Below are positions 1-7,285 of a stretch of DNA of 29,807 bases, piece by piece. Position 1 is the first letter of the stretch. Each line of letters opens with the position of its first letter. The DNA is from Halieaceae bacterium UBA5085 (GTDB lineage Bacteria; Pseudomonadota; Gammaproteobacteria; Pseudomonadales; Halieaceae): the NCBI GenBank assembly GCA_002414665.1, contig DIAF01000047.1:91021-120827 (forward strand). The letters are read 5' to 3'. The notes below the pieces were generated by a model. That model saw only the letters and a list, made by a program, of their open reading frames with translations. It ran no database searches and was not told the DNA's origin. The position numbers and the translations under genes are program-made.

Positions 1-211
1 CGTAATCCTCCACTGCACCCAGTGCCTCGTAAAGGGCGGGCAGGCTGTAGGTTGGAGGCAGGTCACGCCCGTTGCGCCCGAGCATGCGCAGGGCGATACC
101 TTCGCGCACCCGCGCATCGTTCAGATACCTCGAAGAGCTGATCAGGATGGAGCTCGCCGAGGTGGGTGCCGCCGCCCCTTTCATCAGGTAGGGTATTTTC
201 TTGTCTGTCAT
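1..211 (-). CDS. Partial unknown protein, N-terminal 70 residues
   Basis: An open frame starts at ATG 211-209 on the minus strand and runs off the left edge, so only about 70 N-terminal residues are visible. They begin MTDKKIPYLMKG and contain an Ala/Ser-rich stretch followed by a basic segment (LRMLGRNGRDLPP). I see no signal peptide, membrane segment or motif that names a family. The start lies 37 bases downstream of the stop of the amidohydrolase gene on the same strand, so the two are probably co-transcribed. The start is chosen because the frame is open from there and the spacing fits an operon. Function is not recognised. Confidence 0.5.
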   Translation of the reverse strand, partial: MTDKKIPYLMKGAAAPTSASSILISSSRYLNDARVREGIALRMLGRNGRDLPPTYSLPALYEALGAVEDY

Positions 212-248
212 CGGTGCCTCCGTCACATTGCCGGGAAAAGCCATCGTC

Positions 249-1970
249 TCAGGCCGCGGCGGGACTGAGCATTTCGCCGGGAGCAGCACCGGTGGACTTG
301 CCATCGGCAAAGGTTACCTCGCCGTTGACCATGGTCAGGCGCATCGGCGCCGGGTCACGGGTGAAGCGCCAGGTCGTGCCACCATTTTCGTCGGGCACAT
401 CAAACGCCTTTCTCATGGGACGGCGATCCACCTCTTCAAGGTTAAACACAGTAATATCTGCACGTCGACCTACCTCGATCCGGCCCAGCTCCTGCAGGCC
501 AAAGAAGTCCGCGACTTTGCCGGTCTGGGCGTGCACCGCCTCCTCGACGCTGATCCAGCCTTTCTCCCTGCAGTAGTAGCTGAGCAGGCGGATGTTTTCC
601 CCACCACCACAGAGCATCTGCCCGTGGGCGCCGGCATCGGAAATATTGGGAACCGTCCACGGATCCTTGATCAGCCGAACCACCATCTGCTCGTCCTGCG
701 GGAAGGGCGCCATGTGCACCGTGGAGTGCACGGAGTTGTTAACCAGCCATTCGGCCATGGCATCGGAGGGATGCACACCGAGCTGTTGAGCGTAGTCGGC
801 GAGGGAGATATCCACCGGGCCCACGCCGTTTTCCGAGTTGATCAGCAGCAAGCTCTGGGGGTTGGCAAAAGGCGAATGCTTCCAGACTTTCTCGTCCCAG
901 CTGGCCCGCGCGCGGCTGCGCCACTCAGCGTCCTGCAGCAGCTTCAGCTTTTCTTCCTCGCTCTGCGCGAGCACCACTTCATGCCAGACGTAGTCATTTG
1001 ACTGAGCGAATATCAGCGATTTTTTGATGCTGATGACACTGGTCGGTGGCACGTGGGCAAAGCCCGCCCGGATATCCCGCCGCTCGTGCTTGAAGCGCTC
1101 GCGCAGGGGGCCGACCTTGTCCTCGATGTCTTTCTGAAACGTCAGTGTTGGCGCCATGCCCGCCACCTGGGCGCGAATCGGCCGATCACCGATCAGGCGG
1201 TCGATGCGCGCAATCGAATCCGGAGCCGTCTTGCGCATGAAGGTATCGACGATCACCTGCAGCGTCGCCCCGGGGTACTTCGCCAGCACATCCAGCAGGG
1301 CCTCCCATTCGGCATCATCCGCTTGCAGGGTCGGGACAGGACGGTCCTGGCCGTCATGATCCAGCAGGTTGGACGACATGCCCAGGGCACCTGCGGCCAG
1401 CGCTTCATCCAGCATGGCACACATGCGCTGCACCTCGTCAACGGTTGCGGCGCGCTCCCAGGCTTCCAGGCCCATCACCACCAGGCGAATCGCGAGATGC
1501 CCGACAAAAGCACCGTAGTTCGCCGGCACCTTGACCTTGCTGGTCATGGACGCCTTGTACTCCGGCCAGCTGCGCCAGTCCCAGGGCAAGTGTTCCAGGA
1601 ACGGTGCCACAGGGATATCCTCGAAGAAGGAGAAAATATTGATCATCTCCATGCGCACTGCGGGATCATCCGAAACCGGCGCGGCAGTGAAACCGCAGTT
1701 GCCGAGAATGGTGGTGGTTACGCCATAGCCCGGCAGCGGATCAAGGTCCGGCTGCCACCACATGTTGGCATCGAAGTGGGTATGGGTCTCGATGAAGCCG
1801 GGGGCGACGTAGCAGCCGCTGGCGTCTACCACCTGCTCATCGCCCTCGGGCTGCAGGCCACTCGCCACCTCCACAATGCGCCCGTCACGCACGCGCACAT
1901 CCGCCGCAAACGCGGGGGCACCGGTGCCATCAACAACCATCCCGCCAGAAATCAGGGTTTTATTATTCAT
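249..1970 (-). CDS. Amidohydrolase family 3 protein (N-acyl-D-amino-acid deacylase-like)
   Basis: This 573-residue metal-dependent hydrolase probably cleaves an amide bond in an N-acyl amino acid or related compound in the cytoplasm. The N-terminal beta-sandwich strand (LISGGMVVDGTG) is followed by the metal-binding motif ETHTHFD near residue 65 and by GNCGFTAAP near residue 95, which is characteristic of the D-aminoacylase branch. The conserved C-terminal strand (TMVNGEVTFADGKSTG) is also present. Length is in the range of that family. ATG 1970 is preferred over an in-frame TTG at 1985 because a GAGGA ribosome site lies about 8 bases before it. The gene is divergent from prpB and lies upstream of the partial unknown gene. 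Substrate is unknown: this family is often annotated as D-aminoacylase without proof. Confidence 0.8.
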   Translation of the reverse strand: MNNKTLISGGMVVDGTGAPAFAADVRVRDGRIVEVASGLQPEGDEQVVDASGCYVAPGFIETHTHFDANMWWQPDLDPLPGYGVTTTILGNCGFTAAPVSDDPAVRMEMINIFSFFEDIPVAPFLEHLPWDWRSWPEYKASMTSKVKVPANYGAFVGHLAIRLVVMGLEAWERAATVDEVQRMCAMLDEALAAGALGMSSNLLDHDGQDRPVPTLQADDAEWEALLDVLAKYPGATLQVIVDTFMRKTAPDSIARIDRLIGDRPIRAQVAGMAPTLTFQKDIEDKVGPLRERFKHERRDIRAGFAHVPPTSVISIKKSLIFAQSNDYVWHEVVLAQSEEEKLKLLQDAEWRSRARASWDEKVWKHSPFANPQSLLLINSENGVGPVDISLADYAQQLGVHPSDAMAEWLVNNSVHSTVHMAPFPQDEQMVVRLIKDPWTVPNISDAGAHGQMLCGGGENIRLLSYYCREKGWISVEEAVHAQTGKVADFFGLQELGRIEVGRRADITVFNLEEVDRRPMRKAFDVPDENGGTTWRFTRDPAPMRLTMVNGEVTFADGKSTGAAPGEMLSPAAA

Positions 1971-2349
1971 ATCATCATTCCTCAAAAGATGAATTCACGC
2001 ATCCATAGGGCACACACGCACACAGGAACTTTCGGTTTACGAAAATGCGCCGTGAACGCCGGGCTCGAGACGCCAATGAGCATATCGAATATTTTTAGCA
2101 GTGCTTATTAAATATCGTTGAGAATAAAAGGCCAGTGCGATGCGGGTCAAGCTCGCTGAGCATGTCTGTGCACCTGTGCACGGAGCCCCGCCGATTTGGT
2201 GCAAACTGCTCCGAGAAGTCACAAGAGCGCGTCAAAAGCTCCTTTTCGAAAGAACTGAATGAGCTGTTTTGTCTTGGTGCGTTGAACATTGCAGCCAGGA
2301 TGCTACTTTGCTCAATTGTATGCCAATTCCGCTACCAACTGGTTCCAAC
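1971..2349. other. Intergenic region between divergent amidohydrolase and prpB genes
   Basis: These 379 bases separate the divergent amidohydrolase and prpB starts. No convincing protein-coding frame was found. They hold a candidate sigma-70 promoter for prpB (2282-2309), a short duplicated GTGCAC around 2168-2180 and AT-rich DNA around 2085-2130 that may contain the amidohydrolase promoter. No RNA gene was recognised. Confidence 0.5.
2282..2309 (+). promoter_or_regulatory. Candidate sigma-70 promoter for prpB
   Basis: A TTGAAC -35-like hexamer at 2282-2287 is followed after 16 bases by TACTTT at 2304-2309. The predicted start of transcription would lie about 30 bases before the chosen prpB start at 2350. 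The -10 is imperfect and the call rests only on spacing and hexamer similarity. Confidence 0.3.
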
Positions 2350-3270
2350 ATGCTTGATATCACAGTCTCAGCCCACGAAAAACGAATTCAGCTACGCACC
2401 ATGTTGGCGAGTAGCCGGCTACTGCAGTTCCCGGGAGCTCACTCGCCACTGGTTGCCCGCCAGATAGAACAGCTGGGCTTTGAAGGAATCTATATTTCAG
2501 GGGCTGCACTGGCAGCCGAGCTAGGCCTGCCTGACATTGGCCTGACGACTATGACCGAGGTTTCCCAGCGCGGCTACCAGATCAGTCGCTGTACCAACCT
2601 GCCTGCATTGATCGACATCGACACCGGATTTGGTGAAGCCATGAACATGGCGAGAACCATTGTCGAGTTGGAAAACCTCGGGCTTGCGGGCTGCCATCTC
2701 GAAGATCAGATCAATCCCAAGCGCTGCGGTCACCTGGATGGCAAACAGTTGGTTCCTGTGGCAACGATGCAACAGCGAATCCGTGCCGCTGTGGATGCAA
2801 GACGCGATCCGAACTTCCTGATCATGGCGCGTACTGACGCACGTGCCGATGAGGGGCTGGAAGCTGCGATTGAGCGAGCAAAGGCATACGTCGCCGCCGG
2901 TGCCGATGCAATCTTCCCAGAGGCACTTCAGGACATCGGCGAATTCGCCGTCTTTCGTCAGGCAATAGATGTGCCCCTGCTGGCCAATATGACTGAGTTC
3001 GGTAAATCACGCCTGCTCACTGCCGAAGAGCTTGCCGGAATTGGCATCAATATGGCCATCTATCCGGTATCGACGCTGCGCAGCGCCATGGGCGCCAGCC
3101 GTCGTCTTCTGCAAACTATACGAAGTGAGGGTAGTCAGGTCGCTGTGGTCGATGACATGCTAACCCGGGCCGAGCTATATGAGATGCTGGGTTACCAGGA
3201 ATACAACCGCTACGACCGTTCCATTTTCAATTTCAATGTGAGCGATCAGGCGCAGCCTCAGGGCGAATGA
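2350..3270 (+). CDS. prpB: Methylisocitrate lyase PrpB (ICL/PEP mutase superfamily)
   Basis: The 306-residue enzyme should cleave 2-methylisocitrate, or a close analogue, to pyruvate and succinate in the cytoplasm. The superfamily signature KRCGH with its catalytic Cys is present near residue 122. It is followed by IMARTDARADEGL, GADAIFPEAL and LLANMTEFGKS, all typical of PrpB/MmgF from Bacillus and proteobacteria. Length matches PrpB (about 295-305). ATG 2350 is chosen because it gives the family-standard N-terminus; the frame is open further upstream. No methylcitrate synthase or AcnD neighbours it. The gene instead converges on the FAD dehydrogenase/ETF operon, its stop lying seven bases from the etfA stop, and an MmgE/PrpD gene is about 6 kb away. 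It may serve propionyl-CoA released by the meta-cleavage pathway or a different branched tricarboxylate. Confidence 0.88.
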   Translation: MLDITVSAHEKRIQLRTMLASSRLLQFPGAHSPLVARQIEQLGFEGIYISGAALAAELGLPDIGLTTMTEVSQRGYQISRCTNLPALIDIDTGFGEAMNMARTIVELENLGLAGCHLEDQINPKRCGHLDGKQLVPVATMQQRIRAAVDARRDPNFLIMARTDARADEGLEAAIERAKAYVAAGADAIFPEALQDIGEFAVFRQAIDVPLLANMTEFGKSRLLTAEELAGIGINMAIYPVSTLRSAMGASRRLLQTIRSEGSQVAVVDDMLTRAELYEMLGYQEYNRYDRSIFNFNVSDQAQPQGE

Positions 3271-3277
3271 GCGGCCT

Positions 3278-4258
3278 TCAGCCCGGCCCCAGCGCCTCGA
3301 GCAGGGCGGGCAATATAGTCTCCCAGTCGTTGACCACGCCAACGTCCGCTACCCGGAAAATGGGGGCTTCAGGGTCGCTGTTCAGAGCCACAATACGCGT
3401 GTCTGCAGAAATGCCAGCCAGGTGTTGTGGGGTACCGGATACACCCACAGCGAAATACACGTCGGGCCTGACAAACTTGCCCGACACTCCGACCTGCCGA
3501 TATGCGGGCACCATGCCCGCATCCACCGCCGGCAGGCTTCCCGCCAGACTGCCGTCCAGAGCCTCTGCCAGCCGCTCCAACAGTGCAAAGCCCGCTTCGT
3601 TTACCCCTCGCCCACCGCATACCAGGGTTTTCACTGACTCGATCGGCGGTAATTTTTCACTGGTTTCGCGGTATTCGATCTGACGCTGGGGGCGCGGCGC
3701 CGGCTCGTGCTCGAGCGGCATTAAGCGAGCCTCCATGCGCCTTCCCGGATAACTCGGCTTGTCGGCGCGCAGACAGGCACAGAGATCATTCGCTGCCGTG
3801 ATCAGCGACAGGCTCAGACGCCCGCCCCAACCCTCCCGGTCGAACTGTAATTGACCATCGAGGACTCTGATATCTTCACAGCGCCCCGCGGCAACGCTGC
3901 CATTGCCAGCTGCAATTCTGGCGCACAACTCCTCCCCCGCGGCACCGGGCGGCAAGAGAACCACGCGGCGAGGTGTAGACCAAAGCTGACTGCTCTCGAG
4001 TGCCGCGAGGGCCACAGCAGCCCACATCTCGTAGTCCTCTGCGTCTGCTTCACCAGGGTCCAAGGTCCAGACCGTACATGCACCGGCCTCCAGTGCGAGA
4101 CGTTCGCGCTCGGGCTCAGGGTGGCCCAGAAGCAGACATCCGAACCGTGCCTGAGCGCTCCCGCCCACCCGCTGTGCAGCCGCAAGCACATCTTCCAGCG
4201 CAGACACTTGCCAGCGGTTGGGGGCGACTGCAATGACTGTCAGATCATTCGACTTCAC
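3278..4258 (-). CDS. etfA: Electron transfer flavoprotein alpha subunit, divergent
   Basis: This 326-residue protein is the FAD-binding alpha subunit of an ETF, which accepts electrons from flavoprotein dehydrogenases and passes them to ETF:quinone oxidoreductase. The C-terminal FAD domain (residues about 205-320) shows GGRG (215-218), AVDAG (244-248), GKFVRPDVYFAVGVSG, QHLAG with H279, ALNSDPEAPIF (291-301) and the AD of ADxG. The position normally occupied by the FAD-tuning Arg (SRAAVDAG in most ETFs) is Leu242, and the normal QTGK is VSGK. Domain I (residues 1-190) is poorly conserved. The gene is last in a five-gene operon and its ATG overlaps the etfB stop by 4 bases (ATGA). The low similarity outside the FAD domain suggests a specialised partner, not the housekeeping ETF. 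Confidence 0.88.
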   Translation of the reverse strand: MKSNDLTVIAVAPNRWQVSALEDVLAAAQRVGGSAQARFGCLLLGHPEPERERLALEAGACTVWTLDPGEADAEDYEMWAAVALAALESSQLWSTPRRVVLLPPGAAGEELCARIAAGNGSVAAGRCEDIRVLDGQLQFDREGWGGRLSLSLITAANDLCACLRADKPSYPGRRMEARLMPLEHEPAPRPQRQIEYRETSEKLPPIESVKTLVCGGRGVNEAGFALLERLAEALDGSLAGSLPAVDAGMVPAYRQVGVSGKFVRPDVYFAVGVSGTPQHLAGISADTRIVALNSDPEAPIFRVADVGVVNDWETILPALLEALGPG

Positions 4259-5049
4259 GGCACATCAGCTCCTGAGCCAACTAAACAGGCCCGAAGGCTC
4301 TCTACCTGTTGACTGACATCACCTGTCAGCAGGGTGCAATGATCACCGCGCTGGCGCTCAGCCGGGATCTGAAGCGAACCCAACTGCAGCCCTGCAGCGC
4401 GGGAAATCTGCACCCGACGCGATGCATAACTTGCCTTGCGGGCGAGCATGACGTTTTTCATCAAGGGGTGCCGAAGTTTACTGCGCTTATCGTTGCTCAC
4501 ACTGACAAGACACGGGGTTTCCACCAAAGTCCATTCCTCCTGTGTACCTCGTTCCCGGAGGGACCAGCAACGTCCATCACTGTCCCAACGCAGATACTGC
4601 ACTCGGGACAGCAGGGGCAGCCCCATTTGTACTGCCAGCGCCGCAGGAAGATTACCCCCGTCGAGATCACCAAATTCGCGGCCTACCAGCAACAGGGAGT
4701 GGTCATCAAGTTCAGCTTGCAGGGCGCTCGCCAACTGACAGGCTGTCAAACAGGCATCCCAGGGCGCGCACGGCAGCAGTGCCAAGGCCTCAAGGTGGTC
4801 TGGTTTGTGTGCCGCAACGGTCTGCAACAGGCGCTCATCATTAGGACCAGAGAGCAAATGTACTACGAGTCTCAGATCGGGCTCACTGTCCCGCAGTTTC
4901 AGTGCGAGTTCCAAAGCGGATTCATCGTATGGGCTTAAAATGCGGCGGGTATGCCCGGTTTCCTCGAGGCGATCCACATCGGCCACAGCAATCGCGTGCA
5001 GGGGATAGCGAATATCCGCCACTCCGGCCAGCAGCAGATGAATATTCAC
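4255..5049 (-). CDS. etfB: Electron transfer flavoprotein beta subunit, divergent
   Basis: The 264-residue beta subunit would bind AMP and form the recognition loop that docks ETF to its dehydrogenase. Visible support is SPYDESALELALKLRD near the N-terminus, VGREFGDLDGGNLPAALA in the nucleotide-binding core, and the recognition-loop region LRHPLMKNVMLARKA, which aligns by eye with the usual PRYxSLPNIMKAKKK. The docking Leu of mammalian ETF-beta (Leu195, from memory) falls on Met here. The start is taken as GTG at 5049 because GGAGG lies six bases upstream and the GTGA overlaps the stop of the preceding gene, as at the other junctions. A frame extension to GTG 5064 is possible but would overlap more. 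It is co-transcribed with etfA and two FAD dehydrogenases. Confidence 0.85.
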   Translation of the reverse strand: MNIHLLLAGVADIRYPLHAIAVADVDRLEETGHTRRILSPYDESALELALKLRDSEPDLRLVVHLLSGPNDERLLQTVAAHKPDHLEALALLPCAPWDACLTACQLASALQAELDDHSLLLVGREFGDLDGGNLPAALAVQMGLPLLSRVQYLRWDSDGRCWSLRERGTQEEWTLVETPCLVSVSNDKRSKLRHPLMKNVMLARKASYASRRVQISRAAGLQLGSLQIPAERQRGDHCTLLTGDVSQQVESLRACLVGSGADVP

Positions 5050-6458
5050 TCCTGCCCTCCACACCGGTCGGCTGTTTCAGTACCGGCAATGACACTGCGG
5101 GCCGCGACCTGCCCAAAAATCGCTGCCTTGCCCAAGGCAGATCCTGTCATATATGCCGCGCCGTGCAGACCACCGACAACCTCACCTGCAGCATACAGTG
5201 CAGGTATGATCTCGCCGAAGACATCCCGGACGCGCATATCTTCGTCGACACAAAGGCCGCAATAGGTGCCAAAAACCGCTGCTGTAGAGGGGTAGGCATA
5301 AAAAGGCGCTGTCCTTATCGGGGTCAGAGCGCCGTGATTATGCACAAGATGACGTCTTCCGAAGGCTGGTAACTCGCCAGCCTCGACCGCGCTGTTGTAA
5401 GCTGCGATTTCACTCAAGAATGCGTCACAAGGTACCTCAATCATCCTCGCAAGCTGTTCCAGCGAGTCGGCTTCGAGAAACAGGCCCTCTTCGAGCCGGC
5501 GCTCGAAATCCAGTATCCGCACACGGTTCTCACCACTGCGCATGATGTCCGCATCGAGAATCTGGTAAGTCACGCTATAGGGCTGCTCCATGCAGGCGTC
5601 TCCCAGAAGCTTGTAGGATATCGATTCATCGACATACCGCCTGCCTTCCTGATTGACAGCTATTGCCCCTTTGTACACCGCGAGACAGGCGTGATGATTG
5701 GTTTCATCCAGCGGGTGCTTACCAAAGGTTCCTTTGATATAGGGCATGTCCCTGATATCCGCTCCCAGGGCCCGGGCCATGCGCAAACCGTCGCCAGTAT
5801 TGCCCTCTCCGCCGATGAAAACTGCTTCGTCGTACTGGGGTGCGAAACGGTGCACCAAATCGCGATCATGCACAAAACCGCCACTGGCCAGTATCACCCC
5901 ATGAGTCGCGAGGCAATTGATGTCGCCGTCAGCTGCCTCACAGATAACCCCGGTTACGTGGGCACCGTCTCTTAGAAGTCTTTTCGCCGCTACATTCTGC
6001 CGCAGGCTAATTCGCTTACTGGCACCGGCAACACGTTCGAGCTGCCGGATCATGTCAGCCGGATCCACATTGTGTACACGTGGTACCGATTGTCCCGAGG
6101 CCGCCTCAATTACCGGGAGAAATACAACACCCTGATCTAGCAGCCAGCGGTAGGTTGCCAGTTGGTTCCGCGTGTAGGCGCGCGCGACAGCCTCATCACA
6201 CTCACCCTTGCCCACCGCGATCAGATCCTGCAAAAGCAGCTCCTCGCTGTCCTCGATACCCTGCGCCTCTTGCAGTTCCGAGCCGGCAAACGCCAGGCAG
6301 CCACCGCTCATGGCGGAGGAGCCGCCGTTGCTGTCGGTTTTCTCCAGGACAATGACGTCAAGCCCGCCTTCCGCTGCGGTCACAGCGGCGCACAGACCTG
6401 CCAAACCGCCGCCCACAATAACCACGTCTGCTACCCACCTATGTGTCTGCACTGTCAC
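5046..6458 (-). CDS. FAD-dependent dehydrogenase, fumarate reductase/KstD-type flavoprotein
   Basis: This 470-residue flavoprotein has an N-terminal Rossmann FAD motif (VVIVGGGLAGLCAAV, residues about 12-26), the SSAMSGG loop near residue 47, the VILASGGFVHD strand and the C-terminal LYAAGEVVGGLHG segment. Such enzymes desaturate or reduce alpha,beta bonds next to a carbonyl or carboxylate. The segment that in fumarate reductase reads NRLGGN carries Tyr-Met-Thr-Gly here, so the substrate-binding Arg is absent and fumarate itself is unlikely. There is no signal peptide, heme motif or Fe-S partner, and the next genes encode an ETF. GTG 6458 is chosen because it overlaps the upstream stop (GTGA) and follows a GGAG site. 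It could be steroid- or polycarboxylate-related; the exact reaction cannot be read from sequence. Confidence 0.82.
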   Translation of the reverse strand: MTVQTHRWVADVVIVGGGLAGLCAAVTAAEGGLDVIVLEKTDSNGGSSAMSGGCLAFAGSELQEAQGIEDSEELLLQDLIAVGKGECDEAVARAYTRNQLATYRWLLDQGVVFLPVIEAASGQSVPRVHNVDPADMIRQLERVAGASKRISLRQNVAAKRLLRDGAHVTGVICEAADGDINCLATHGVILASGGFVHDRDLVHRFAPQYDEAVFIGGEGNTGDGLRMARALGADIRDMPYIKGTFGKHPLDETNHHACLAVYKGAIAVNQEGRRYVDESISYKLLGDACMEQPYSVTYQILDADIMRSGENRVRILDFERRLEEGLFLEADSLEQLARMIEVPCDAFLSEIAAYNSAVEAGELPAFGRRHLVHNHGALTPIRTAPFYAYPSTAAVFGTYCGLCVDEDMRVRDVFGEIIPALYAAGEVVGGLHGAAYMTGSALGKAAIFGQVAARSVIAGTETADRCGGQE

Positions 6459-7285
6459 CGTCCTGTCTCCTGGGACTCCAGCAAAGATCCCAAACCATAG
6501 AAATCGATCACTTCCAAGAGCCTTGCCATCTCAGGATGTGCGTCAAAATAGCCACCACGTTGCACCACGTAGTGATTCATACGCTGCCGGTCTACAAGCA
6601 TTTCTGCCTGCTTTATCCAGCAAGCGAGCGAATCCAACACGGGGACACCATCGACCTCTTGAATACCTTCTCTGGCCAACAGGACATTGAGCGGTGCCTC
6701 TCCCGGAATGATGACGTTCGCCCCTGCGCGCACAAGATCACGGGCGGCCGCCCTGAAACGGTCAATCAACCGCGCCGGCGATGCAAAACCCTCCAGGACA
6801 TCTGCAAAGCGGAAGCCCGCATGTCGCGCCCCAGAAAAACGTGATGCAAGTCCCAAACGCCCAACGTTGCAGGCGACAAGCTCAGCCAATTCATCAATAA
6901 ACACCAAAACCCCGAAGCGCTCTCCAAGATCACACGCCGAGAGCATTGCTGACTCTCCATAGCCTACAACCGGGATACCGAGAGCACTTCGTGTTTCGCG
7001 CAAAGTCGGTTCCGGCAGTGTGCTGATGGCGTAGGCATCGTAGCCCTCCCGTTCCGCGCGAATACCATTGAGCAGAAACTGGAGGCCGTGAAGGTACTGC
7101 AAGACGCCGTACTTGATATCATCCCCCGGATAGTTGGATTGATAGCTGCCAGGGCGCATACCATGCATGTCAATGATGGTTCCGGGGCGTGAAACGCGGG
7201 CAAAATGCTCGCGCAGAGCTTTATCGTAGTCACCCAGATCGCTGAGAACGGTGAAACTCTGGTGCCAGATACGTATGTCGGTCAT
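6455..7285 (-). CDS. Asp/Glu/hydantoin racemase-fold protein lacking catalytic cysteines
   Basis: The 276-residue protein resembles the Asp/Glu/hydantoin racemase superfamily. It shows GYDAYAI, then PVVGYGESAMLSACDLGERFGVLV (residues about 105-128), and GANVIIPGEAPLNVLL (188-203) near the second active-site position. In active racemases and arylmalonate decarboxylases these two sites carry Cys; here they read S88-T89 and E196. The fold is supported but racemase chemistry is not. The start is ATG 7285, which overlaps the TGA of the upstream FAD dehydrogenase by 4 bases, and the stop overlaps the next gene. Position between two flavoprotein dehydrogenases suggests it acts on the same substrate, for example as an isomerase or decarboxylase-like enzyme (inference). 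The open frame extends upstream to 7453 but that part overlaps another gene. Confidence 0.78.
   Translation of the reverse strand: MTDIRIWHQSFTVLSDLGDYDKALREHFARVSRPGTIIDMHGMRPGSYQSNYPGDDIKYGVLQYLHGLQFLLNGIRAEREGYDAYAISTLPEPTLRETRSALGIPVVGYGESAMLSACDLGERFGVLVFIDELAELVACNVGRLGLASRFSGARHAGFRFADVLEGFASPARLIDRFRAAARDLVRAGANVIIPGEAPLNVLLAREGIQEVDGVPVLDSLACWIKQAEMLVDRQRMNHYVVQRGGYFDAHPEMARLLEVIDFYGLGSLLESQETGR

Noticed and set aside
201..2111. Long plus-strand frames opposite the amidohydrolase gene
   Set aside because: They mirror a well-supported minus-strand gene, show no family motifs and have Arg/His-rich composition typical of antisense frames.
5046..6458. 3-ketosteroid delta-1-dehydrogenase (KstD)
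   Set aside because: The flavin loop SSAMSGG is compatible, but the C-terminal segment and ETF linkage do not single out KstD and the protein is shorter than usual; left as a general FAD dehydrogenase.
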